Assembly (NCBI GenBank): GCA_012656075.1
Contig: JAAKBF010000007.1
Location: forward strand, 62,001 to 126,000
Direction: 5' to 3'
Length of the DNA stretch: 64,000 bases
DNA from: Phytophthora hibernalis
Taxonomy: Eukaryota > Oomycota > Peronosporomycetes > Peronosporales > Peronosporaceae
Below are positions 44,500 through 55,770 of the stretch, in pieces; positions within the stretch are counted from its first letter, which is position 1; each line of letters opens with the position of its first letter. The position numbers and the translations under genes were made by a program. The notes beneath the pieces are model-generated. The model worked only from the letters and a program-made list of their open reading frames with translations. It was not told the DNA's origin and did no database searches.

Positions 44500-45458
44500 T
44501 CATCTCTCAGTTGAAGCCAAGCTTTCTGCAATCGCCTTGACGACCCGCTCCGGATTCTCCAGGTGGGGATAGTGGCCGCCTTCATCGTCCTCAAAATGAT
44601 GAGCGTGCGGTATCGCTGCGGTGAACCACTCGATCTCAGCGTTAATATCAGCATAGTCCGGGTCCTTCCTTCCAAAGAACGCAAGTACCGGCATTCTCGG
44701 GTACTCTTTGAGCTCCCCGAGAGTAGACGCAACGCTAGCTTTGTCAGCACGTACGAAGCGACCTACATTGACGATGTTCCCCGGCTGAGCCTTCATGTGC
44801 GTCTTGAGAACGTTGAGCTCCGCTTCAAAGTCGTCTGGAAGTTTTCCTGGGTAGAGTGTCTTGTAGTAGGCTGCCCAGACCCAGGCACCATACAGCTGAC
44901 GAAAGAGCAAATGCGAGAGCGGTCGAAACCACGAATCCATTGGTGAATTCCGCAGAATTGGCCCGAGCAAGACGAGGGCTTGGACACGGGGGCCCGATTG
45001 CTCCTTTTTGGCGGCAGCTGCGGATAGCACGATTGACCCGGCACTGAGCGAGTTGCCGAGCAGCACCACGCTGCAGGTCGGGTCGACAGCAGTCAATTGT
45101 TCCATTAGATTCGTCACATCGGACGCGACGGATTCGGGGAATACGCAGTGTAGTTACATTGGTTGTCGTCGTCGAACGAGGTGGAATCCCCGAAGCCGCG
45201 CAAGTCTCCGAGTAGTACGCGAAAACCGAGTTGTTCGTGCAACATTGGAGCAAGGAAACGGAACTGGCGACGGGTGTCTCCGATACCGGGAAGACAAATG
45301 GCAACAGTGGCACCAGGTGCTGCAGTTGGGCGAGAGTCCTCGAAGAAGACGTAGGACTGAGCAGTGACTTGGAGGCGATAGTCTGTCGACGACGCGAAAA
45401 CTCGGGGAATTGTAACCGTGGACTGAGTGTGGGGTGACGAGGTAGCTGACTTGGCCAT
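44500..45458 (-). CDS. Alpha/beta hydrolase
   Basis: Start at 45458 (MAKSATSSPHTQSTV). An alpha/beta-hydrolase fold is visible: VAICLPGIGDTRRQF (oxyanion region), LGFRVLLGDLRGFGDS, nucleophile motif VVLLGNSLSAGS (G-N-S-L-S, Ser as nucleophile), LVLLGPILRN, a cap region, MPVLAFFGRKDPDY (acid) and DEGGHYPHLENPE (His). The C-terminal VVKAIAESLA helix completes the fold. Single exon, about 318 residues. One C is missing near 45,138 (YSPESVASDV expected). Closest in style to epoxide-hydrolase/haloperoxidase-like enzymes; substrate unknown. A decayed duplicate follows upstream at 45,830-46,590. Confidence 0.82.
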
Positions 45459-45829
45459 TGCTATTGGAGTTAGTTCGAGGGCGAGATGCGCAGTGCGTGG
45501 TAAGTTGTGCAGTGAGCGTTAGTAGAGAATAAAGTGAAGGAAAGCTGGACAGGTGATTGCTCTGTTCGAAAGTCGCCATCAACTTAACTGTTACGATTGC
45601 AAAAGTTGAAGTGAAGTGATGCAGTCGTGTATATGTACCATCATTCCCAGAAAATCGGGGTTTGACAATTGACATTCAAACCCTTTCAAACTTTGAATTT
45701 GGGTTCGTCTTGAGCTTCGTGCCTACCTATGATGTGCCGAGCTACGTGCGGCAAGAAACCTACGAGCTATTATTACATGTACAAGCGCGCCACGGGGCAT
45801 AATTTCAGCTAAAATGTGCTTCATGTTAT

Positions 45830-46590
45830 AAGGAGAAACATCTTTTGATGCTCGTTCAACAAGGAATGCGTAGCCGGACCGAACACCCCTCTTCCTGATC
45901 AGCCGGCACCAAGGTGTTCGCAATCGCCATGATGACCTGCTCCGGGTTCTCGAGATGCGAGTATTACAGTGACCGCCTTCGTTGTCATCGAAATTCTGAA
46001 TCGCTTTCGGCTTTGGGGCCCGCTTGCCAAAGAACGCGAGCACTTACAGAGCCAAAATCTCTGCGAGACCACTGAGAGTCGATGCTACACCATGTCCTGT
46101 TGGTTCGTCTAGAAGCATCAGCCGAGCAAAACCAGCACTCGGATGCGAAGATCGACGATGCCTCCTTTGCCAAGGTAAGGTCACTGTTGCGACCACCGTT
46201 ACCACTGCGCTGAAACAATGGCCGAGCCGCACGAAGGTGCAGGTTGGTCAGCTTCTTTCATCTGCATCAAGGCCACCACATCGGATGCGCACGGTGCTCC
46301 GAGCACCCCTCGCTATCAATAGGACCAAAACCGCGCAGATCTCCGAGCATTACGCAAAAACTCAGCTGGTCGTCGAGCAGTGACCCGAGCAAGCGGAACT
46401 GGCAGCGTGCATCTCCTACACGATACAGGTAATTAGCGACAATAGCTCCAGGTGCTGTGGGCGCAAAATCCTCGAAGAAGACGTAGGATTGGATATACAT
46501 GTAATAACGATTTGGCTTGCGGAGGAATCGAGTAACGCTGGGTTCTTGTTGGGGCTGGCGATGCAGCAGCAAAGATGTTGCTCCCATGCA
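45830..46590 (-). pseudogene. Decayed duplicate of the alpha/beta hydrolase
   Basis: Pieces match the gene at 44500-45458 in order: QSYVFFEDFAPTAPGAIVAN (parent: QSYVFFEDSRPTAAPGATVA), VGDARCQFRLLGSLL with LGDLRGFG, then a large gap lacking the nucleophile segment, ASTLSGLAEI (parent: ASTLGELKEY), VLAFFGKR and FDDNEGGH, LENPEQVIMAIANTLV (parent: LENPERVVKAIAESLA). There are many substitutions, several frame changes and an internal loss of roughly 300 bases including the catalytic serine. This is a genuine relic, unlike the single-base breaks elsewhere. Confidence 0.8.
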
Positions 46591-48063
46591 TGTACAGTAC
46601 CGGTATTGGTATTTGGTGGTTGGGTGTAGCGCGTGGCGCGATGGAAATTGAAAAGTGTTGCGGAGTGTACATGTATACTGGTTATTTTATTAAAAATACC
46701 ACAGTGATATTATCCATATATAAGAGGAGATTTGAGAAAGGGAGGAAAGTTGGAGCCACCCCTTGTCTTCAAATATTAGAGTTCGATCGTGCATTGAACA
46801 CACCGACTCGTTTGAAGGCAGACTTCTTCTTGACAAGATCCGAAACAATCAAAACGTTGATTCGGCTAGAAGCTCTCTTATTCTATCGCGCAGCATGATT
46901 CACGCAATATCGCGAGCTACGTCTTTGGCGCCTAGAAGGTTGTCAGCACTTCTGGGCTTTAACGCGACAGTTGAGAAGAAAAACCTCCTAACACGAAGAA
47001 CCGCCAGGTGGCTTTTGCCGCCCAGCACCTGTGTTCGTTGCGTGTGTGGGCTGCTTGTCTCTGCAGTGTACAACAGGTTTAGAGCCACTCGGACTCCGAG
47101 TCGGAGTGGCCCACCACAACAAAAGTGATCTTGATCATCAAGTATGGGCATCGTCAGCTGCACATCGTTGAAGTGACTGCCTTGGAGCGTTGTGATTGGT
47201 CGCTAGGATGGCGGTCGAACCGCAGCTTGTACTTCATAACTGAAATGATGTCTGTTAACGTGCAAGCTTGGTCTCCAGCACCGTCAACAGCTCACCTCGA
47301 TCGAGTTGCAAGCAGACTGCGGCACTCTGCACCTTACTCATCGGTGAGATTGCAACGCAGAAATAGATGTTTGTGCGTGCGGGTGTCATATGTGTATAGC
47401 CTGGTGATTTTTGTGATAGGCAAACCACTCATCAGTTGGTAATCCTTACCTGTAAAAGTCCTTTGTGGCTTTTACAAATAGGAAATGATGCAAAATACGG
47501 GTTTATGGCCAAGTGCCTTAAAACTGCCTGTTAGCGGAAGCAGCGTGATTACTGTGGATGCAATTGCTGATTATACCAATCTAATGAACTATTTCGTATT
47601 ACTTTTTATTTACTTTTGCTGTCAGGGTTGCGACAAAATCTACAATGTGGACGATTGGTTCATGGTCGTCACCGTGCTTAATCTTGCGGCCAGTGAAAAA
47701 GGCGGGATCGATCCGGTCGCGAGCTCAGGCAGACTCGGAAACCTGCTGCCGCAGTAACCACGCTATTATAGTTGCCTTGCTCGGAGGAAGTCTCCCACAT
47801 CCACGATGCTATTCATTTGAGGACCTGAGAATTTCTTGAATCTGCGCAGTAAAAGAAAACGCGAAGGATCTCCATGAGGCCAGCTGGGTACTTCGATGGC
47901 CATGCTGATCAAAATGGACTGACAGGTCGGATACCAAGAGACGCCAAAAATGGATCTGAAAGGCATTTCAGCAATGGAGACTCGCCGGCACTGCGGAACT
48001 TTCACGTCTGCAAATGCGCCACCTAGATGTCGCCGACGACGCACAACTTCGCTGCTTGTCAAC
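46591..48063. other. Long intergenic stretch; possible gene scraps
   Basis: No gene is recognised in 1.47 kb. It starts with a TACCGGTA/TACATGTA cluster (46,590-46,680) and contains a 27-base near-perfect palindrome at 47084-47110. A minus-strand frame at 47,766-48,065 (VPQCRRVSIAEMPFRSIFGV, then SWYPTCQSILISMAIEV) and a plus-strand frame at 47,485-47,757 look somewhat protein-like but have no identifiable family. They may be transposon or gene remnants. Confidence 0.35.
47084..47110. repeat. 27-base near-perfect palindrome
   Basis: Arms 47084-47096 and 47098-47110 pair over 13 bases with one mismatch and a single central base. It lies in non-coding DNA, 3' of nothing recognised. It could be an insertion footprint, protein-binding site or element end. 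Confidence 0.75.
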
Positions 48064-50868
48064 ATGTTACTGATAGCGCAGGCGGCTGCAAGTTACCTTG
48101 GCGTCTCCAAGTGTCATGAACTCCATTGCCCGTAAGTGCTGCATCGTATTCAGTCGGTGCCCACGTCTAACATTATTTCCTTGCATGCCCCACGAAGTTC
48201 GATGGAACTTTGACGATGGTAGGAACGGATGGGGACAATCCACTGCTTTGGAAATGGGGGTGGAGGTTGATGCAGGCGATGGGCGGTTGCATGGAGTGGT
48301 GCTGAACAGCGGAGACCCAACGCTCGCTTTCGTAGATTCACCGGAGCTTCGCGTGTATGTGGGCGCCGATGAGCGCGACTACCTCGTCTTCCGCATGAAA
48401 TACTTGGGTCAGTGTGACCTCGCCATGATGTCGTTAGAGCGATCTCCATCCAAGCGCCCCGTTTGGCCGGATGCTGACCCACGAGTGATGAACAACCCCA
48501 TTCGCATCCCTTTCAAGCTACACGCGAACGCACTAGAGCAAGACGATCTGTACTTCATTCCAATCTGGAAACACGTCACGGGCGTCATCCGCCGCGTACG
48601 CTTCCACCCGTGTGTTTCGCGTTCCAAAGTCACAGGGCAAAGTTTTCGATTGACTGGGTAGCCTTTGCCAAGGCGCCAGTTGTGACGAAGGTCCGCGGTT
48701 GTATCGACAAGTATTTTGACGATGACGATATCCCCGGCAGCAGTGGCAGCGACACAATAGCACATCTCAATTGTTCAGAGACTGAACGCTGGACCAACGG
48801 CTTCCACCACACTTCATCAGCAGTGTGTTCACCAATGCAACTACCACGAGCATCCACGTACAATTGCGCCCGCGAAGGCGGAGAGCTGCTATCCATAAGC
48901 GGAAAACATTTTGGTACGGCAGATGCAATCATTACTATCGACGGGGTCGAATGCTTGGACATAGTTCATGTCGTGCCAGAAGTGGAGCTGCAGTGCAGAC
49001 TTCCTCCAGCAGCACCAAAGTGGATGGAGAACCCAGTATACCCGTCAATAGTGCGCGTTTACAACGGACGGCTGCAACAGTTATTTGATGAGGTTCCCTT
49101 GCTGTCGTACGCTGCACCTGTGAAAGCACCTCCGACACCGATTATCTCCAATGTGGCAGCTCATGCGCTTGATGTGAATTGGCGGGCACCCGATGATGTG
49201 TGGGTGAGCATGACAGTCACGGGCTACCGCGTAGCCTGGAAACTGTGTTTCGATACGAAATTCTCTCCAGAACAGGCAATCGTGGTGGGAAACGTGACAT
49301 CCACTACTCTTATCAATCTTCAGAGCTTAACAAGTTACCAGGTCAAAGTGACACCGCTGACCGAGAATCAGCGGCCGGGGTCAAGTGAGAGGAAGGACAT
49401 CGACTTATATGGCCATCGCGCCATCATGTCAAATGCCGTGGTTGGTATTGATTCACCAGTATCGTCTTGCGTGAGTACTCCGGATCAAGGTAAAGTTCAC
49501 AGTTTCAATTGTGTTACCCCACAGCAATCTCACTGTCTCGTGTTGCGATTTCCACCACAGATTTTGATTTTCCTCAGTTCAGTGCTCGATTACTGACGAA
49601 TCTCAGCGCTCTACCGGAAGCTATTGCACTGCGAACTTCTCCGACGCTAGGTCCTACCGGTGAAGTCGGCGACCAAGGACACTTTGGCCTCTATGTCAAC
49701 GGCGACACGCACGTACGATCATTTTTGCTCGTCGTTTGCACTTGAATGGATCCAGACTGACAAACGTTTCGCCAGGTGCAAAACTGCAATGCTTCGGTCT
49801 CTTGTTGTGATGGTTTCGATGTAACAGCGTCAGCCGGATCAGCTGTAGCTATCGCGAGGTGCTCACACGTATGCTTTGTCAGAGAAAGTCGTGGCGCCAT
49901 TTACATCAACGGAACAACTGCTCGCTCGCTGCCTACAAACGCAATGTCAGCTATGCCATTTCCAGCGAAGCAAGTATATGTCTTCGACTCGTCAACCCCG
50001 AAAGAACCAGAAGACGCCGCGCCGATCACAACTGCTTGTGGCAATGTATTACGACTCACAGCATCACAATCCGTTCTCACAGGTGCTGCATGGTATCCGC
50101 GGCAAATGAACGTGCGCGAAGGGTTCACCACTACCTTTACGTTCCGAGCCACCAATCCGTCAACAGTGTGCCGTGTGATGGACAACGTTCACACCAATTG
50201 CCGGTCTCGGGGTGGAGACGGCTTTTCCTTTGTTGTTCATAATGATGTCCAGCAGGAGTATGCATTGGGCTCTGGAGGCATGTCGTTAGGCTACGGGGTC
50301 TCCAGAATGCCCTCGCCATCGAGTTCGATACGTGGTTTAACCCGGAGCTGTTAGATGTCTACGAGAACCACATCAGTGTGCACGTCAGCGGAAATGGTGG
50401 CGTCTTGCAATCTGATCATACCCACTCGCTCGGCTCCACTAGCAACCTCCCGGACATGATGGAGGACACCCACACCGTGCGCATCACGTACAAACCCAAT
50501 CTTGACGAAAACATGTACGCCACCTTCCGCGATTAACGTCGAGCTATAATATCTGACGTGGTTGTTGGTCGTATAGGCTCTTCGACGAGGCGTTTGCGGC
50601 AAGCACGCTAGCTGGCAACTTCTTCTCCACCGGCGCCTGGCGCTCGGGCATCGGGCTACTTGCTGTGTATCTGGATAACATGAACAGTCCAGTGCTGACC
50701 GTGCCATTGCGAATCGAAAACACCCTGGAGCTTTTTCATGGTCGTGCATGGGTGGGTTTCACGGGCGCAACCGGGGAACATGCGTGGCAAACACTCGACA
50801 TTATGTCCTGGGACTTCCAGTCGTTGCGGCATAATATTGTCACTACGCCGCAGGTTCGGGTGTCATAG
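48064..50868 (+). CDS. Secreted or surface multidomain protein: IPT/TIG, fibronectin III, L-type lectin-like domain
   Basis: Proposed start at 48064 (MLLIAQAAASYLGVSKCHELHC), a short signal-peptide-like stretch followed by a GTAAGT intron. Next comes a Trp-rich beta domain (RWNFDDGRNGWGQST ... DYLVFRMKYLG), CSETERWTNG, an IPT/TIG-like fold (GGELLSISGKHFGTADAIIT; VPEVELQCRLPPA), and a fibronectin III-like domain (PPTPIISNVAAHALDVNWRA; TTLINLQSLTSYQVKVTPL). The C-terminal L-type/legume-lectin-like domain has GFTTTFTFRA, GDGFSFVVHND, ALAIEFDTWFNPEL, HTVRITYKP, and GRAWVGFTGATG at the end. Many cysteines. Several introns; one T is missing near 48,645 (SFSIDWVAFAKAP), and joints near 50,310 and 50,530 are uncertain. 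It may be adhesive or carbohydrate-binding outside the cell. No C-terminal membrane segment seen. Confidence 0.72.
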
Positions 50869-51257
50869 GGCATGATCGTTGATCTGTAAAATCAAGAGCA
50901 GCTTAGATTGCACAATACATGTAGGTCAGCCGGAAACGACATAAACTGAGAACTAAACAATACACAGTTTTGTTGGACATGCACTCGCGTGTATTCTCAC
51001 ACTTTCTTGGTATTCTTGCTGTCCTGCTCTTCCACTCAGTGCGTGCATAGGCCTCTTGCTTGCTCACGAATCTAATAAGTATTTGGTTCCGACTGCAAGA
51101 GCCAAAACAGAAAACGAAGCGGCAATTAGTGTCGCTGCATCTCGAACTGCCATATCCCTCCATAGGATCTCCACACTCCCAACGGCATTCCACTTCAACT
51201 TCCATAGAGGATAACAGCCCCCTACTCAGTTTCTGCAGCAGTTTCCTCCGCTGACTT
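50869..51257. other. Intergenic between convergent genes
   Basis: This 389-base stretch lies between the lectin-like and coronin stop codons. No gene, repeat or obvious structure is seen. Confidence 0.5.
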
Positions 51258-52651
51258 TTAGTATGAGATGCCGTTCTCGCGCAGCAGCTTTTCCAGTTGC
51301 GTGATTCGTGCATTGGCAGTCTCCAATTCCGACTTGAGCTTGCCCTCGGGCGTGTTGTCCTTGTTTCCACCACGTGCAAAGCGAGCCACACGAGCCGCAA
51401 TGCCAGAACCCACGGTATTGGTCTTGGAGGCGGAACGTGCGCGCTTGCCATCGTTGGTAATCTTTCCCTGCATCTCGGGACGCAGAGACATCAACACGGG
51501 CGAGTTGTCGGCACCACCCACCCAGTCGTCAGCAGTCATCGAGGGAATACCGGCGTACGTGTCAGGGAAAATATCGTCCTGGAAAGCATCCGACTTGCGC
51601 GGAACGAACACGTGCAGCGGCTCAATGGCGTTCGACGTAAGCTTGAGCAGGCGCGTGGATTCACACTTCATGATGTCACATCCACGCTTGGGGATCATAG
51701 CCATACCCTTAGCAGACGTCGTGGAGCGGTACTCACTGATGGGGAACGCGAACGGCTCGCCCTCCGACATTTCGTAGTAGCGAATGTTACCGTCGCCCTT
51801 ACCGCACATGTACAGAAGGTTCGTGTCCGGGTCGTAGAACGGCATAATGACACCAGCAGCCTGGTCGATGTCCACCTTCTTGAGCTCCTTGTCGAGATTA
51901 CGGGGGTCCCAGACCTTGAACTGGCGCTGGCTCTGACGCGTGAATCCCACCGTGACAAACGTCTCCTTGTTACCTAGGAAGCTCATCTTGACGCTCTTGG
52001 TGCCCATGTGCGCGTTCTCCTTCTGCGCCGCGACCTGCCCGGACCGCGCATCGTAAAGACGCACAACCTTGTCCTTGCACGTGGTGGCGAGCAGGCTGCC
52101 GGTCCAGCTCCAGGCCAGGTCCTGGATCAGATTTTCGCCGTGGTCTTCGAGCTTGACGATCTCGGCGCCCTTCTCAATGTCCCAGAGTCGCACAGAAAAG
52201 TCGGCCGACGTACTGGCCAGCACATTGTTGGCCGTGGGGTGGAACTTGATGAGCGTCACCTTGCGGCCGTGGCCCGTGAGGTCCACGAGCGGGTCCACGC
52301 ACGTCTCGGCGAGGCCTCCCTCGGGGATACCCCAGATCTTGATGGTGGTATCGTCCGAAGCGGACGCGACCAGGTGCTCATGGAACGGGTTGAAGTCGAA
52401 GTCCAGGATGGCGCCGCGGTGGCCGAGATGAGCGGGAAGTCCGGGTCGAACTTGCCCACCTTCTCGTAGGGCACGACGGCCATGGCGCCGCCGCCAGCCT
52501 GGATGGACACGGCGAAAAACTTGGTGTTGCCCTTGATGTAGTTCTGCTCACCCGTGGCCGTGGCCAGCCGCACGTTCGTGTAGCACGACTCGAGCTTGGC
52601 CGGCTCGATGTACACATGGCGGAACTTACTCTGGCGCACGAAGTGGCTCAT
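51258..52651 (-). CDS. Coronin, actin-binding WD40 protein
   Basis: Coronins bind F-actin and Arp2/3 and control actin turnover. Start at 52651 with the typical MSHFVRQSKFRHVY (family: RxSKFRHVF). WD40 propeller blades read HRGAILDFDFNPFHEHLVAS, LVDLTGHGRKVTLIKFHPTA, VLASTSADFSVRLWD and LIQDLAWSWTGSLLATTCKD. These are followed by VGFTRQSQRQFKVWDPRNL and the coronin extension FQDDIFPDTYAGIPSMTADDW. The C-terminus is a short coiled coil (LKSELETANARITQLEKLL) ending RENGISY. Single exon, about 464 residues, as usual for type I coronins. One G is missing near 52,432 (ISGHRGAIL), splitting blade 1. Confidence 0.93.
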
Positions 52652-54553
52652 GGCGGAGGACGGCGACAGCAGGGACTGCAGCAGCAATACATTTGAGTTA
52701 GAATCAGAATGCAGAATCAGACGAGTTGTCCGCGGTCTCCGCTAAAAGTCTCAGATCTCAACGCGAGAAGCGGCCAATCGACTGCGAGACGCGCGCGCAA
52801 CACGTGCAGACGCAGCACCAGCAGCTGCAGCTGCAGCTTGCGTGTGCTGCGGGCGAAGGAGACGGCGGAGACGCAGGAGACAAGACGCCACGCACTCACC
52901 TCTTAGTCCTCGCAGCTTCTTTCTTGAATATGCACAGCGGGGGAGCACCTCTAGCTTGGGGCTGAAAAAACCTCGCGAGGAAGAAAAACCTCTGCGGATT
53001 TGCTGTTGTTGGTTTGCCAGAATGTTGAGGATGGATGTCATGAACCTGGAAAAGAAAACTACATCTTATCTTTACCTTCAACGATAGGCATTGGGACGAG
53101 CGAGGTGCTACACGGAGGATCCTTGGTTTCGGGTTGAAGCCCGCCTGCTATGCAATGCACAGTGTGCATGCAAATATTGAGCGTATTCTGCCGGTAGGTG
53201 TTGTCGAGAAAGATTCACCCCTCCTCACCTTTTAGAGGTTATCAAAAGTAATGCACCTTACAAATATCAAGTTTTACAACAAGCAAGAACATAGAGCCAC
53301 CCACCGAAAGGGGCATGTATGTACAGTAACAGCTATGGACTGATTATGAAGTTTCGTGCCATTTGCAACTTTGCTTGCAAAATACGGACAGCTGCCTACA
53401 TCCTGAGTGATATTGCTTAGAGCAGTTGCAAGCAATTGCAAAGAAGCATGGTCTCGCCACCGCAAATGCAGCCCTTATTGCGCAGTCGATCTAAGTAAAG
53501 GTTCCCACTTGTACGTGTACGTCACGAGAAAAATCATACAATTCGACGCGGGGTAAACCTCGAGGCTTGCACGTGTTCCTGCACTGTATACGACCAGCAC
53601 GGCATTCCATGCAAACACTTTGTAAACTATTGAAAACGACCCGCCGAGAAGTTCGACGCTGTCGATATATGTTACACAATCGATGAGCCTGTACGGCAGT
53701 AACCAATAGAAGCCTTGTAATATGTAAGACGCAACTTGATGTCGTTCGTCTGTCTTGGAGCGCTTTGCTTGTGGTCGAGGCATTCGAATCGGCAGAGATA
53801 TGCGAGTAGCGGGTCTCGTGATGTTCCTGGTGGGTCTCGTAAGTTGTAGTTTTTTTTTTCTGTCTGCGCTTTTGACTTTGTGACTCTTCGTCGTGCGTCT
53901 TCTCCCTTTGTGTAGCATTTTCTTATTAACCAAAAAATACAACGTAGGGTTATTTGCCTGCAACGCCATACCATATCGTTGCCACGTACAAGTACATGTA
54001 TTAATACATGTACGCACACTGGTATTTCAATGCGGCAAGCCAAAATAGGGTGAGCCCGCTTTTTGCATGCAAAGTTGCAAATGGCAGGAAACTTCGTAAT
54101 CAGTCAGCAGCTTGAGGCACTTGGCATCGTCGCGCTGTACACTTCTTCAGCCAAGGCCGGGGCGGAACATGCTTGAGCGCAGCCCCAATTTGGAGTTTAT
54201 AGCCCTTACATGCATTTTTCAGCGTTGTGTTGTGCGGTCGGTGCTGTGTTGCCATGCATTACGATCCGAGTGTATGTGTATTCCTTTACGCATCAGGGTC
54301 TTCTCGTGCTCTATCTTGCTAGAATTCTTCTTACAGAAAAATTCCCACCTCCAGGCAGCAATACCGGTAGTTGAACTCGGAAGTGAACTTCAGTTTTACG
54401 AGCACCAAACTCTCAAAATTGATCGAGCTATTATAATATCAAGAGCTCGCGCTAGAGCTCACGCTTCATATAATATTTTTCAACATGTGAGTACAAAAAG
54501 TTTCTGCTGACGATTTCAGTTATTTTCCATACTTTTTGCCAATCACTCGTCAG
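52652..54553. other. Long intergenic stretch, no gene recognised
   Basis: This 1.9-kb stretch lies upstream of both coronin (minus) and TRAX (plus), so it should hold both promoters. A 180-codon minus-strand frame at 53,475-54,017 is open but has no family feature and starts in palindromic TACATGTA DNA at 53,990-54,015. A run of ten T lies at about 53,850. Confidence 0.45.
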
Positions 54554-55618
54554 ATGAAGCGACAGCGGACAAGTGAAATGGAGCGTGTGGCAGCGAACAC
54601 CGAGGTGCTCCTGGAGCACCAGGACTTTATCGACATGAACCACGGTGCGTACGCCCTGTCCACTTCATTCTACCACCTTCAGCTGACCTTCCGCTTCTAC
54701 TCAGAGATGCACGAGTACGACGAGATGCGTGAGAAGATCATCAAGCGCTCGCGAGATATCCTCAAGGCCAGGTATCCAGCCTCAGCTCCAATGCAACACC
54801 CACACAACCAACTTACAATAATTAATTGCAATATAAATTACTCTCTGTGCAACAGCAAGCAGGCAATCTTCGCGTTGCACCGTGCGGATCACGACGAGGC
54901 GCTGAAGCTGCTGGGCATCGCGGAAAAGGTGGCGGCTGGAGAAATACATGTAGCTTAATTATCGGTCATTATCGGGAGGCTGATGGTTGGCGACTCTATT
55001 GTGGACAGGTGATTCCGGAGCTGGTGGACCTCACGGAGAAAAACCCGTCGCTGCGGGACGGCGCGCTGTCGGCCTCGCTGGAGGAGTACGCAGAGGCCAA
55101 GTGCTTCTGCTACTTCCTCGACACAAAGCGGTTGCTGCCACGTCGTGACGTGCCGGTGGTGCAGAAGAACGAGTATCTGGGCGGCATCATCGACTTTACC
55201 GGTGAGACGGGGTTCATGTTGAAGCTGTTGCAGCTTGGGGCTGACAGGTGGTCGTGGTGTAGGTGAGTTGATGCGGTTCGCGGTCGTGAAGGCCACGGCG
55301 AGGGACGTGGAGGAGGTCAAGCGATGTAAGGCCATGGTCGAGGCCATTTCCGGAGAGATCATCCAGTTTGACTTCCGGAATGGCCCGCTGCGTCGTAAGT
55401 TCGACTCGGTCAAGTACAACCTGCGCAAACTGGAGGTGAGATTTTGGGCCGATCTGGATCAGCTGGAAATGGACTAACAACTTGGGATTATTTCTTGTGA
55501 CTGCTGCTAGAACACGCTGTATGAGTTGTCGTTGGTCACGAACTCGGGTCTGGCGCTGCAGGCGCACTCGGTGCAAGAAATGACGGCGGTTCCTGCTCGC
55601 GACGACAATGACGAATAA
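54554..55618 (+). CDS. TSNAX: TRAX-like translin family protein (C3PO nuclease subunit)
   Basis: TRAX with translin forms C3PO, an RNase acting on small-RNA passenger strands and tRNA fragments. Start at 54554 (MKRQRTSEMERVAANTE). Family matches: YDEMREKIIKRSRDILKA (human KYERLVKLSRDITVES), SKQAIFALHR (human SKRTIFLLHR), LEEYAEAKCFCYFL (human LQEYVEAVSFQHFI), EYLGGIIDFTGELMRFAV (human DYLLGVADLTGELMRMCI), and KFDSVKYNLRKLE (human KLYTLKQSLAKVE). The Glu pair in EEYAEA and the Asp/Glu in DFTGE correspond to the catalytic acids of TRAX, so it should be the active subunit rather than translin. Five exons with good GT..AG borders; the intron inside FTGE joins G|GT. About 240 residues. Confidence 0.85.
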
Positions 55619-55770
55619 CTTGCGATTTGGTAGCATGAAGCAAGCAAATGTTTGAAGGAAGCCAGCTATCAACAACATATTGGCTCAGGGGACAGATGCA
55701 GTACTTTGCAGTGCCAACGAGAAACAGTGCCCGAAGAATCAATGGTTTGACCTAGTACCCGTTCCCTGTA

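Noticed and set aside
53475..54017. Minus-strand frame of 180 codons
   Set aside because: No family motif or splice context, the N-terminus lies in palindromic TACATGTA DNA, and the start depends on repeat sequence; kept only as a note in the intergenic entry.
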